DNA from: a virus
Strand: one strand, 5' to 3'
Virus record (IMG/VR): IMGVR_UViG_3300025264_000037
Coordinates: 1 to 38,305 of that record
Length of the DNA stretch: 38,305 bases
Positions 23,952 to 32,769 of the stretch are shown here, piece by piece. The position numbers and the translations under genes were made by a program. The first letter of the stretch is position 1. Each line of letters opens with the position of its first letter. The notes beneath the pieces were generated by a model. The model was not told where the DNA came from, searched no databases, and worked only from the letters and a program-made list of their open reading frames with translations.

Positions 23952-25656
23952 AGGCGGCGGCGGTCCACCTCCTACACAGGAGATGACAACTCAAACAAGT
24001 CGAATTCCTGAATTCGCTGAACCTTATTTTCAGGAGATGATGGGTCGGGCGGCGTATGAAACGACGCGGCCTTATCAAGCGTATCCGGGGGAAAGACTCG
24101 CGGATTTCACCGCAGCGGAACGCGCCGGTCAGGCGGGCATGGCCGAAATGGCGGCTGCTGGGGCACCTCCAGAGATGGGCATGGCTTCGGATATTGCATC
24201 GCAAGTCGGTTATGGGCCGCAGATGTCGGCAATGCAGGTTGCCCAAGGGTTTCAGCCGCAGCAGGTTCGATCCGGTTACATGGCGGCGGATATTGATCCC
24301 GGTTATACCGCAGGTCAGTTGGGTCAGGGCTATCAGGCCGGTCAGCGGGACATGGGCTATCAGGCCGGTCAGTTTGACCCCGGTTATGCAGCCCGTGAAC
24401 TAGGTCAGGACTATACCGCCAGAGAATTAGAGGCGCAGTACACCGGGACAGGCGCACCTGCTGGGGCGCAGTTTGGTCCGGGGTTTGATCCCCGTTCCGT
24501 AACTGATGAAGGTGTTATTGAGCGGTACATGGACCCGTTTCAGCGATTGGTAACCGATATTGAAAAGCGGGAGGCGCAGCGTCAATCGGATATTCAAGCG
24601 TCTGGTACGGCACAGCAGGCGGCACAGGCCGGGGGTTTGGGTGGCTACCGGGAGGCCATCATGCAGGCCGAACGCGAGCGCAATCTTGCGCAACAGATGG
24701 GTGATATCGAAGCGCGTGGAGGACAGGCGGCCTTTCAACAGGCCCAGCAAGCCTTTGAGGCGGACAGGGCTGCGAGATTGCAGGCCGGTCAATTAGGCTT
24801 GCAGACAGGTCAAGCAAGGGAGCAGGCTCTGCAACAGGCAGAGCAAATGCGCCAAGCAGCGTTTGGCACGTCCGAGGCGGCTCGTCAAGCACAGCAGCAG
24901 ATGCAAACGGCGGCTTATCAGGCCGGGGAGCAGGCGAGACAGCAAGCCGGAGCGATGGGGCTTACCTCTCAACAGCAAGAAGATGCTGCTCGTCAGGCGG
25001 AGGAACAGTTTGGTCAGGCGCAATTTGCTCAGAATGAGCAGATGCGACAAGCCGAACAACAGGCCAATCAGGCTGCATATCAGGCTCAAGAGGAAGCGAG
25101 GCGGGAGGCTGGCCGACTCGGGTTATCGGCGCAGGAGATTCAGGAGCGGGGCCGTCAGGCTGCCAATCAGGCGTATATGGAAGCCCAGCGGTTTAACGTG
25201 GAGCAGGGTTACAGGCAGGCTCAGTTGGGCATGGCCGGTTTGGGCGAGGATCGTGCAGTTCGGCAGCAGCGGTTGGAGGCGGCTCAACAGTTGGGCCAGT
25301 TTGGCGGCCAGCAGCAGCGTATGGCGTATGAGCGAATCCGTAATTTGCAGGCAATGGGTCAGGGGCAGCGTGAATTGGCCCAGCGTGGTTTGGATATTGG
25401 TTATCAGGATTTCCTGCGACAACGTGGGTATCCGCGAGAACAGTTGAGTTATTTGAGTAACCTGATTCAAGGGTTGCCATTAGCCCCAATGGGGCAACAA
25501 ACACAAACCACGTATGGTGGCCCAACCGGGATACAGCAAGCATTAGGTGCTGGGCTGGGTGGGGTAGGTTTGTATAACCAATTTCGTGGCGCTGGTGGTG
25601 GCCGCATTCCGGGGGTTACAGGTATTGGTTTGCATAGAGCGTTGAGGGCGGCCTGA
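23944..25656 (+). CDS. Gln/Ala-rich internal virion-type protein
   Basis: A 570-residue protein. It starts M-G-K-G-G-G-G-P-P-P-T-Q-E and contains P-Y-F-Q-E-M-M-G-R-A-A-Y-E (residues 27-39), shared with the protein at 17636. A G-Y-x-A-G-Q-repeat region follows (about residues 110-165), then a very long Ala/Gln/Arg-rich coiled coil (about 200-480) and a Gly-rich C-terminus. Strong helix content, length and position fit an internal ejection protein, as in other podoviruses. The evidence is composition and context only. Confidence 0.5.
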   Translation: MGKGGGGPPPTQEMTTQTSRIPEFAEPYFQEMMGRAAYETTRPYQAYPGERLADFTAAERAGQAGMAEMAAAGAPPEMGMASDIASQVGYGPQMSAMQVAQGFQPQQVRSGYMAADIDPGYTAGQLGQGYQAGQRDMGYQAGQFDPGYAARELGQDYTARELEAQYTGTGAPAGAQFGPGFDPRSVTDEGVIERYMDPFQRLVTDIEKREAQRQSDIQASGTAQQAAQAGGLGGYREAIMQAERERNLAQQMGDIEARGGQAAFQQAQQAFEADRAARLQAGQLGLQTGQAREQALQQAEQMRQAAFGTSEAARQAQQQMQTAAYQAGEQARQQAGAMGLTSQQQEDAARQAEEQFGQAQFAQNEQMRQAEQQANQAAYQAQEEARREAGRLGLSAQEIQERGRQAANQAYMEAQRFNVEQGYRQAQLGMAGLGEDRAVRQQRLEAAQQLGQFGGQQQRMAYERIRNLQAMGQGQRELAQRGLDIGYQDFLRQRGYPREQLSYLSNLIQGLPLAPMGQQTQTTYGGPTGIQQALGAGLGGVGLYNQFRGAGGGRIPGVTGIGLHRALRAA

Positions 25657-27764
25657 TGAATATTTTACAACAGGAAGATATGGTCAAGGGTCTTCCTGAT
25701 GAAGCATTGATGCAGGAAGCGGAACAACCCAGCGGGCAATTACCTCAATACCTGTTGATTTCCGAGGTTCAGCGCAGGGCTGATATGCGTAAACGGTATC
25801 AACAGCAAATGCAGGAAGCAGAGCCGACCGTGGCCGAGCAGGTTTTACAGGAAGGCATTGCTGGTTTAGCTCCGCCACCTGAGCCAATGCAACAAGCCAT
25901 GAATGGCGGTCAACCGCCAATGCAACCGCCAATGAATGGTGCTCCTCAACAGATGCCTCCGGGAATGCCTCTACAGATGAATGGCGCTCCTCAACAGATG
26001 CCTCCGGGGATGAATGGCGGTTTTCCACCACAATTTGAGACTCAAATGGCCTATCAGGGTGGTGTTGTAAGGATGAATGAAGGTAGTACGGTGGAACCTC
26101 CAAGGATGCTCCCGCTGATGAATGAAGAGGAAAAAAAGAAAAAAATAGCAGAAGCGATTGCTTTAGGAGCTACGGTAGAGCAAATAGGAAGTTTAAGCAG
26201 AGGCGCTTTTCGACCAACATTGATAGCTATGGGCTATGATCTTACTCCTGATGATTCTATTTCGGCAGGTGAGATGGCATCAATAGATGCTGCTCGTGAT
26301 AATTTAGTTACAGAAATGCCTCCACAAATTGGGGCAGTTGCTGAGATTGGTCAATCGAATCAGTACGAGCCGGGACCTTACGCTAAAACTCAAAAAGAAT
26401 TTTTAGAAAGATGGGAGAGCCGCCCCGGAGCGCCAACACCGAGAGAAATTGATTTGGGTGAGATTCCTCTGGATTGGCTGTCCAGAGGGGGAAGAGGGTC
26501 TTACGCTTCGCTAGGGTCTATGTTTGATCCCAGTAGAGTAAAAGGATTGATTGCAACTGCGGAAGCTGCGGTCGATCCATCATTTGTTGTTGCGGCGGAG
26601 CAGCCAAAAATTGGAGGTAACTTGGTAGATACGGAGGGCAAACCAAAGGGTGCGATAATTGAAGATGCGCTTTCACTAATTGATACGTCTAGTTTTCCTA
26701 AACGCAGGGGGAAGCCTGAAACACTTTCTTCGGAATTTACGCAATTAAAGGGTGCTTCAGAAGAGTCAATTTCATTGGATGAACAAAGAGCAAATATAGC
26801 CAAGCAAAATGCGTTGCGGGATGAAATGTTGAAGGAGGAAGCTGCTGGGGAAAATGGAGCGCCTGTATTGACTGAAAATGATATTGCACAACTTATATCA
26901 GGTAACCCTGATTCTCAAGATATGACTCTTTTAGCACCTGAGATTCTTGCTGCGCAAGAAGAAGATCGGCAGCAGAATGCCGCCAATGTTGCCATTGCAA
27001 ATAAGAGGAAAATGGCTGCCGCTAAAGCTGATGAGGATAAAGAAATTTCTCGGAGCAGTTTATTGAAAGCGTTAGGAGCATTAAAAAATAGAAAATCATC
27101 GATAGTGGATTATTCAGAATTGATAAAAAGTGGTGATGAACAAGCAAGGCAAGATGCTTTTTCTCAGATGCTGGTTAACCTTGGGGCTGGCATTGCTGCC
27201 GGTGATATGGCTCAGGGGTTAAGGGACGCCGGAGAAGCTGTTGCAAAGACCAGAGGTAAGCAACGCGAATTGAGACAAGCTATGGAATTGGCGCAATTAA
27301 AGGGTGCTTCAGAGGCTGAAAAAGCTGACTTGGCGATGGAGCTTAGTATTATTGAAGCCCAATTAGGGGGGCTTCCTCCAGCAGCAGCCGCGATAACGCC
27401 ATCTGAATTACAAAAAACATTGGCAGATATGAATATTTTGAAGTCTCGGAATGAGGAAAATACGGATCATTATAAATACTTGGAGTCCAGAGTCGCCACT
27501 TTAACTAATCCTTCGGTGCAAAATGTTGTGGGTCCGGTTTTAATTAAAATGAAAGAGGTAGGTATGGATGGTCTCGATAAGGGTGAAAAAGATATTGTCA
27601 ATAAATATTTTTCGGCTAATGATCTTGAACTAATATTAGAAACTCTTAGGAATCAGCCAAGAGAGGATGAAAGCGATGGCGGATTGCTTGCTGGCCTTGC
27701 ACCCGCGCAGGCAAGCGGTGGCTTAGTGAAAGCGGCTGACGGGGTTTATCGGAGTGCGGGTTAA
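25656..27764 (+). CDS. large internal virion-type protein
   Basis: A 702-residue protein beginning M-N-I-L-Q-Q-E-D-M-V-K-G-L-P-D-E-A-L, a start I recognise from internal virion proteins of aquatic phages. Residues 75-140 are Pro/Met/Gln-rich with an imperfect 15-residue repeat (N-G-A-P-Q-Q-M-P-P-G-M). The middle and C-terminus are helical, with an Ala/Leu/Gly-rich part about residues 500-530. From about base 26100 the DNA is clearly AT-richer than upstream. It ends G-G-L-V-K-A-A-D-G-V-Y and has a TGATG start. Confidence 0.5.
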   Translation: MNILQQEDMVKGLPDEALMQEAEQPSGQLPQYLLISEVQRRADMRKRYQQQMQEAEPTVAEQVLQEGIAGLAPPPEPMQQAMNGGQPPMQPPMNGAPQQMPPGMPLQMNGAPQQMPPGMNGGFPPQFETQMAYQGGVVRMNEGSTVEPPRMLPLMNEEEKKKKIAEAIALGATVEQIGSLSRGAFRPTLIAMGYDLTPDDSISAGEMASIDAARDNLVTEMPPQIGAVAEIGQSNQYEPGPYAKTQKEFLERWESRPGAPTPREIDLGEIPLDWLSRGGRGSYASLGSMFDPSRVKGLIATAEAAVDPSFVVAAEQPKIGGNLVDTEGKPKGAIIEDALSLIDTSSFPKRRGKPETLSSEFTQLKGASEESISLDEQRANIAKQNALRDEMLKEEAAGENGAPVLTENDIAQLISGNPDSQDMTLLAPEILAAQEEDRQQNAANVAIANKRKMAAAKADEDKEISRSSLLKALGALKNRKSSIVDYSELIKSGDEQARQDAFSQMLVNLGAGIAAGDMAQGLRDAGEAVAKTRGKQRELRQAMELAQLKGASEAEKADLAMELSIIEAQLGGLPPAAAAITPSELQKTLADMNILKSRNEENTDHYKYLESRVATLTNPSVQNVVGPVLIKMKEVGMDGLDKGEKDIVNKYFSANDLELILETLRNQPREDESDGGLLAGLAPAQASGGLVKAADGVYRSAG
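25932..26021 (+). repeat. imperfect 45-bp tandem repeat
   Basis: Units starting at 25932 and 25977 both encode M-N-G-A-P-Q-Q-M-P-P-G-M and differ at a few bases. This is an older in-frame duplication that makes a Pro/Gln/Met-rich low-complexity stretch. Confidence 0.6.
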
Positions 27765-27766
27765 TC

Positions 27767-30700
27767 ATGGGAACGGTTCGTGTAGAAGGTCTTGGCGAGG
27801 TTGAGATTGCAGGTGATACGCCTACCGTAGAGGAAGCAAGAAATATTTATGCATCTTTGCAGGAAAAAAAGTTAGAGCGTCCTCCAGATAAGGCACCTAC
27901 ACCTCCAGATAAACCTCCGGCCCCTCTTGCTAACGGTGAAGACCCTTCTGTTATAAAAGATATTCTTACTCAGGCCGTTGGTGGCGTTCGTGATGCCACT
28001 CAAAGTATTCTTAATTTAACAGCCAGACCTGCTGCTTATCTTGAGGGTAAGCTTCCAACCACTGACAAACCGTTCAAACCGTTGACCCTACCTACTATTG
28101 CTCCGGCAAAAACCACAGGAGGAGGGGTAGCCAGAGGGCTTTCCCAATTTTTTGTGCCGTATTTAGGGGCGTTGAAAGTTTTGGGGGTTGGAAAAACATT
28201 TATTGGCACCTTGGCTAAGGCTGAAGGTGCGGCTGTTCTTACTGATCAGGCGGTCTTTGATCCGTTCGATCAAAAACTTTCTGATTTGGTTCAGTCAGTC
28301 CCTGCTTTACAGAATCCTGCTACGGAATATTTACAAGCTGATGAAGATGATTCTGAGGCTGAAGCCAGATTCAAATTGGCTGTTGAAGGTATGGGATTGG
28401 GGGCTTTTGCTACAACTATCATTCAGTCTTTTAGGGGACTCAGATCACTCAAGAAAGGAAAGACAGAGCAAGGGATCAAGGAAGTTGACAAGGCTATCGA
28501 AGCTAGTCCAAAAATAGACCCGGTGGCATCGCCAAGAGAGGTTCTTGGGGATGACTATGCCGGGAATATACGAGTAGATAAATACAATACCACTGAAGAT
28601 GTAAAACAGGGGATTCGTGATACTGCGGAAAAGAACGTGGGTAGGATAGACGAAGCAACACGCGGAACAATCACGACCGATCAATTAAAGGGACTAGCGC
28701 GAGAAGTAGGTTTAACTGTTGATGATCTTTTAGATCGTGTTACAGGAGAGGCATGGAATGCAGAAGAGATATTAAGTGCTCGTATGATGATGTTAGCTTC
28801 TGCTATTAGGTTGCGTAATGCAGGAAAAGTAGCTTCAAAAACCGGGTTAGATGCTGATATCTTAAAAGTAAAAGATGCTCTTAATCTCCATGTTGGAATC
28901 CAAGAACAGGTATCTGGATTAGCTGCTGAAGCAGGTCGTGCGCTTAGACAATTTCGTCTAATAATTGGTGAAGGCAATGTAGAGGAATTATTGACTGCTG
29001 GAGGCGGGAAGAAAGCCATAAAAGAAATAGCTGATCGTCTTGCTGTACTTGATCCAGAACTCGATATGGCGGTTTTTAATAATACGGCTAGGGTGCTTAA
29101 TAAGCCAACCCTCATGGATAAATGGCTTGAGTTTTGGATCAACGGGTTACTTTCAGGACCGCAAACTCACGCGGTAAATTTTTTATCAAATGAATTAACA
29201 TCGTTTTGGTCTATCCCAGAACATTATCTGGCTGCCGGAATTGGTGCCATAAGAAAAACTCCAGAGAGGGTTACATTAGGAGAGGCTAATCATCGGCTTT
29301 ATGGATGGCTCAAAGGACATCAGGAGGGCTGGGGTTTAGCCAAGAAAGCATTTATCACCGAAAGCCCGTCCGATATTTTTTCTAAATTGGAGCTTCCCAG
29401 AGAACGAGCAATAAAAGGCACACTTGGAAAGGTCATAAGATTACCCGGCAGGGCGTTGATAAGTTCTGATGAGTATTTTAAGTCGATTGGTTATCGGATG
29501 GAGCTTAACGCGCAAGCCTACAGGAGTGCTATTAAAGCTGGATTAAATCCGCGTTCAAGAGAATTTGCGGAATTTTTGGAAAAGATTAAAAATAATATCC
29601 CTGAAAATAAAAATCAAATAAAACAGGTGGCAAAAGAATTAGGGATGGGAGTTAGAGAATACAAAGCTCTGAAGAAAAAGATTTCCCTTAAAGCCACAGA
29701 TAATGCCAGATACCTTACGTTCACTAAACCCCTTGAAGGCATTAGTGCTGACATTACATCTATACAGGCAAAAGCGCCAATTTCTAGGATGCTCATGCCA
29801 TTTGTCAGAACTCCAACCAACATAGTCAGATTTGCCGCTGAAAGAACTCCTCTTGGATTGATGATGCGGGAAACGAAAAACGCCAAAGGAGCAGCAAAGG
29901 ATGTGCAAATGGCTAAGATGGGGCTTGCGGCAGGGGCTGGTGCTCTCATCATGTCAATGGCAGGTCAAGGTAAAATAACCGGCTCCGGCCCAACCGATCC
30001 TAAAGCGCGCAGAGATATGTTGGATACCGGCTGGCAACCTTATTCGTATGTTTATGAAGATGATGAAGGGAAGAAGCATTATTATTCCTACAAACGTATT
30101 GAACCGATGGGAATTTTGTTTGGCTTAACTGCGGATTTTCACGATATTGCTGGAGAAGTTCCAGATAAGGATGCAGATGAAATAGCGGCAGGTATTGTTG
30201 CTTCGATAAGCCAGAACCTTACCGATAAGACTTTCTTTAAGGGGCTTGGTGATTTTTTCGAGGCTATGGGTAATCCAGACAGGCAGTTCACTGCCTACTT
30301 GCAGAATCTTAGCGGAACGATAGTACCTTCTATTTTAGCTCAAACCACCAGAACCGTTGATCCTGTGTTAAGAGATACCAGATCATTTTTGAAAAGGATT
30401 AAATCGCGTATCCCCGGATGGTCCGAGACTCTTGAGGCAAGGCGCAATCTATGGGGAGAACGAATCATTCTGAGCGGGGGATTGGGTCCAGATATTATAT
30501 CTCCTATTTATTCATCAGAATCAAAGAACGATCCGGTCGCCAATGAACTGGTCAGATTGGATTACCATCCTTCATTGCCGCAACGAACTCAAAGTGGTAC
30601 AGAAATACCCGACAATTTGTATTGGCAATTTGTTGAAGACGCTGGCAAACCAGCGCATCAATTACTTGAAAGTATAATGGCACTGCCTGCATGGGAAGCG

Positions 30701-30919
30701 TTAAACAACAGACCTAGCGAACAAAAAGATATAATTAGAAAGGTTATTGATTTAACACGAAAGAACGCCCGACTTAAACTAAGAGTCGCAATGGGAGAAT
30801 ACTTGACTAAACAAGATAAGATTAAAATAACAGAACAGTTAAAAATAGAAGGGCATTCTGAAGATAGCGCAGAGCAGTGGATTCGTGAAAATGTCAATAA
30901 AAAAACGGCAAGCCGGTAA
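27767..30919 (+). CDS. very large internal virion/ejection-type protein
   Basis: A 1050-residue protein, the second largest product in the window. Hydrophobic stretches are seen at about residues 125-145 and 200-215, and a Gly/Ala-rich one at 718-735 (G-L-A-A-G-A-G-A-L). P-A-T-E-Y-L-Q-A-D-E-D-D-S-E-A-E-A-R and H-A-V-N-F-L-S-N lie among the recognisable blocks of large podovirus internal proteins, as I remember. No lytic transglycosylase motif is seen. The gene is AT-rich compared with the 5' half of the window. It would be ejected through the tail with the DNA and is the last of this series. Confidence 0.5.
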   Translation: MGTVRVEGLGEVEIAGDTPTVEEARNIYASLQEKKLERPPDKAPTPPDKPPAPLANGEDPSVIKDILTQAVGGVRDATQSILNLTARPAAYLEGKLPTTDKPFKPLTLPTIAPAKTTGGGVARGLSQFFVPYLGALKVLGVGKTFIGTLAKAEGAAVLTDQAVFDPFDQKLSDLVQSVPALQNPATEYLQADEDDSEAEARFKLAVEGMGLGAFATTIIQSFRGLRSLKKGKTEQGIKEVDKAIEASPKIDPVASPREVLGDDYAGNIRVDKYNTTEDVKQGIRDTAEKNVGRIDEATRGTITTDQLKGLAREVGLTVDDLLDRVTGEAWNAEEILSARMMMLASAIRLRNAGKVASKTGLDADILKVKDALNLHVGIQEQVSGLAAEAGRALRQFRLIIGEGNVEELLTAGGGKKAIKEIADRLAVLDPELDMAVFNNTARVLNKPTLMDKWLEFWINGLLSGPQTHAVNFLSNELTSFWSIPEHYLAAGIGAIRKTPERVTLGEANHRLYGWLKGHQEGWGLAKKAFITESPSDIFSKLELPRERAIKGTLGKVIRLPGRALISSDEYFKSIGYRMELNAQAYRSAIKAGLNPRSREFAEFLEKIKNNIPENKNQIKQVAKELGMGVREYKALKKKISLKATDNARYLTFTKPLEGISADITSIQAKAPISRMLMPFVRTPTNIVRFAAERTPLGLMMRETKNAKGAAKDVQMAKMGLAAGAGALIMSMAGQGKITGSGPTDPKARRDMLDTGWQPYSYVYEDDEGKKHYYSYKRIEPMGILFGLTADFHDIAGEVPDKDADEIAAGIVASISQNLTDKTFFKGLGDFFEAMGNPDRQFTAYLQNLSGTIVPSILAQTTRTVDPVLRDTRSFLKRIKSRIPGWSETLEARRNLWGERIILSGGLGPDIISPIYSSESKNDPVANELVRLDYHPSLPQRTQSGTEIPDNLYWQFVEDAGKPAHQLLESIMALPAWEALNNRPSEQKDIIRKVIDLTRKNARLKLRVAMGEYLTKQDKIKITEQLKIEGHSEDSAEQWIRENVNKKTASR

Positions 30920-30939
30920 AATAATCACAGGAAAATAAA

Positions 30940-31569
30940 ATGACTACAGGACAAACAGTACCGCCGGGTTATTACGTCAGCAACAGCGCAGACGAGGACG
31001 TGTTCTGCGTCACGAAGACCAATAACTTTTATTTCAAGAAAGCCCGTGGCAAGAAATGGGCACGTACTGATTCATGGAACTTCGATCATCTGTGTGATGT
31101 GGAAACCGTTAACGAAGTGCAGGGTGTCAGCGGTGATGTGAACACGCACGATGGCCGTGGTCTGGAAGTCAGCGTGTCGGCGCACATCGGTGTCACGGTA
31201 TCCGACGTGATGAAGTGGCATTATGTCAACCCGGATGGCAACCAAGCCACGCTGTGGGCTGGCCCTGAAGGCGGACCCGGTAAGGGTGTGAGCATGGATG
31301 TGGGTGTGTGGTACGACAAGAACGGTAACGTTCATATGAAGCTCTCGGCTTCCGGGGTGATCCCTCATTTTGATTTTGGCGGGGAAGTTGTGATCAACCC
31401 AAAGACTGTTGAAAACTTAGAGAAACCCACAGCAGATGACAAGGCGTTTGCCAAGGGGTTTACCGAGGGTGCCACTCTGGGTATTGCAGACAAGCCACCG
31501 AAGGTTCTGACCGAAGGTGTTGCCGTGGTGGATAAAGTGGGTAAGAAAGTTCTTGGCTGGTTCAAGTAG
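30940..31569 (+). CDS. unknown protein at the head of the accessory block
   Basis: A 209-residue protein with an opening of Tyr/Phe-rich polar residues (P-P-G-Y-Y-V, F-Y-F-K-K-A-R-G-K-K-W), a beta-rich middle (V-S-V-S-A-H-I-G-V-T-V) and a G-P-E-G-G-P-G-K-G-V loop. Base composition returns to GC-richer than the preceding gene. It has no signal peptide or TM segment. I do not recognise it. It begins a run of small genes leading to curli genes. Confidence 0.45.
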   Translation: MTTGQTVPPGYYVSNSADEDVFCVTKTNNFYFKKARGKKWARTDSWNFDHLCDVETVNEVQGVSGDVNTHDGRGLEVSVSAHIGVTVSDVMKWHYVNPDGNQATLWAGPEGGPGKGVSMDVGVWYDKNGNVHMKLSASGVIPHFDFGGEVVINPKTVENLEKPTADDKAFAKGFTEGATLGIADKPPKVLTEGVAVVDKVGKKVLGWFK

Positions 31570-31575
31570 GGCGTT

Positions 31576-31839
31576 ATGTCGATAGTCACAGAATCTCCTG
31601 CCAATTTTTACGAAGGCTTGTTTATGAACGAGGGCCATTTCGTTGAATTCACGCTGGGGCTTGACAACCTCGTCTGGGTGAATGAGACCATCGAATCCAT
31701 CCGCAAGCCAAAGCCTAAAATTATCACCAAAATTTACGGCATTAAGGATGCGATAGAATTTCAAAGCAGTCTCATCGATTTTGGCTACCATCACTTACCC
31801 GCCTTTGAGTTATCCGAGCAGTCCGACTACATCAATTAA
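31576..31839 (+). CDS. small unknown protein
   Basis: An 87-residue acidic protein starting M-S-I-V-T-E-S-P, with a K-P-K-P-K-I-I-T-K-I-Y-G-I segment and a helix, then a D-F-G-Y-H-H-L-P end. It has no signal, TM or motif I know. It is kept because spacing to the genes on either side is small and its codon use matches them. The function is unknown. Confidence 0.4.
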   Translation: MSIVTESPANFYEGLFMNEGHFVEFTLGLDNLVWVNETIESIRKPKPKIITKIYGIKDAIEFQSSLIDFGYHHLPAFELSEQSDYIN

Positions 31840-31853
31840 CGGGGCAGACGATT

Positions 31854-32228
31854 ATGGGCGATCAATTCAGCGGCGATCTTTCACGCAATGAAGTGGAGAT
31901 GGATCTCAGTAAGTTCCTTGAGATTATGAAGGACAACTCTGATCTCAAGGATAAGATCCGTGAATTGCAGGGCGCAGAAAAAGTCAACCCGTACCAGAAA
32001 TGGATACATCTTGCCAAGACCATAGATGCTTGGCGCATCTTTCCTCGCGTGTTTGTCGGGGTATATATCTATTTGCTGTACGCGGTGGTGATCTGGTTTA
32101 TGACCCTTAACGAACCAAACTTGGAACAAGCTGGTCTGGTGTCGGTCGTTGTTGGGGCAATGGCGGCAGTGTTTGGAATATACGCAGGCACGTCAGGACA
32201 GAGCAAAAAGTTTAAAGGTGAAGGTTAG
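31854..32228 (+). CDS. two-TM membrane protein, holin-like
   Basis: A 124-residue protein with a charged helical N-terminus (residues 1-50), then R-I-F-P-R-V-F-V-G-V-Y-I-Y and a TM helix at about 64-82, followed by W-F-M-T-L-N-E-P and a second TM at about 93-112 with G-A-M-A-A-V-F-G-I-Y. I recall this arrangement from a class of phage small membrane proteins annotated as holin-like. It directly precedes two more small TM proteins and overlaps the next by one base. Confidence 0.5.
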   Translation: MGDQFSGDLSRNEVEMDLSKFLEIMKDNSDLKDKIRELQGAEKVNPYQKWIHLAKTIDAWRIFPRVFVGVYIYLLYAVVIWFMTLNEPNLEQAGLVSVVVGAMAAVFGIYAGTSGQSKKFKGEG

Positions 32229-32509
32229 TGAACGAAGCCTTTAATCTGATTGCTGATGTTGGGTTCCCGATTGCGATTGCATTGATTGCAGGCTTCTTTA
32301 TTTTCCTGACCATCAAGTACATTCTTGAAAGCGTCATCGGGCAGGTCAGCGGTATTCATGTGATCGTCACTGGCTTGGATAACCGTGTGAAAACGATGAA
32401 CCATGACATCATTCGTTTAGATGCAACCATGTGTGCGGTTCTGGGGATTAGACCTGATCTGGGCAGGATAGCTCGGGCTGACGGTAAGGACGATGCTCGG
32501 CGTGACTGA
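32228..32509 (+). CDS. small single-TM protein (YvrJ-like), paralogue 1
   Basis: A 93-residue protein starting at GTG (TAGTG junction). A TM helix at about residues 11-32 begins with V-G-F-P-I-A-I-A. The soluble part is helical with N-H-D-I-I-R-L. The G-F-P-I motif at the helix start recalls the short YvrJ-type proteins. The next gene encodes a paralogue, so this is a tandem duplication. The role in lysis or envelope is unproven. Confidence 0.5.
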   Translation: MNEAFNLIADVGFPIAIALIAGFFIFLTIKYILESVIGQVSGIHVIVTGLDNRVKTMNHDIIRLDATMCAVLGIRPDLGRIARADGKDDARRD

Positions 32510-32769
32510 TGGATATCGCAAATGTTGTCAGCGAGTACGGTTTTCCTATCGTGGCGACGGTGGGTCTGTTGTACATGATTTATTTTATCTGGCAATTCAT
32601 CACCCATCAGATCAAGAAGAAACTGTCAGAGGCGAATGTTACTTTGGTGGCACTCATTGACCGGATTCGGATGTTGGACAACGACATCATAAGGCTGCAA
32701 CAGAAACTCGATACCGTCATTGAATTGCGGGAAGCAAAGGCGGAACAGAATGAAATGGATAAGGATTAG
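32509..32769 (+). CDS. small single-TM protein (YvrJ-like), paralogue 2
   Basis: An 86-residue protein with Y-G-F-P-I-V-A-T-V-G-L before a TM helix (about residues 12-32), then a coiled coil with D-N-D-I-I-R-L-Q-Q-K. G-F-P-I and x-D-I-I-R-L align with its upstream neighbour, although the rest has diverged. Its last 20 bases overlap the start of csgF, so the curli genes are physically fused to this membrane-protein cluster. Confidence 0.5.
   Translation: MDIANVVSEYGFPIVATVGLLYMIYFIWQFITHQIKKKLSEANVTLVALIDRIRMLDNDIIRLQQKLDTVIELREAKAEQNEMDKD

Noticed and set aside
24863-25447. + strand 194-codon frame inside the Gln/Ala-rich gene
   Set aside because: An Arg-rich shadow frame created by biased Gln/Ala codons of the real gene.
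30940-31569. Possible toxin or colicin-like role for the 209-residue protein
   Set aside because: No toxin motif, no immunity-like neighbour with a clear family and no secretion signal; left as unknown.
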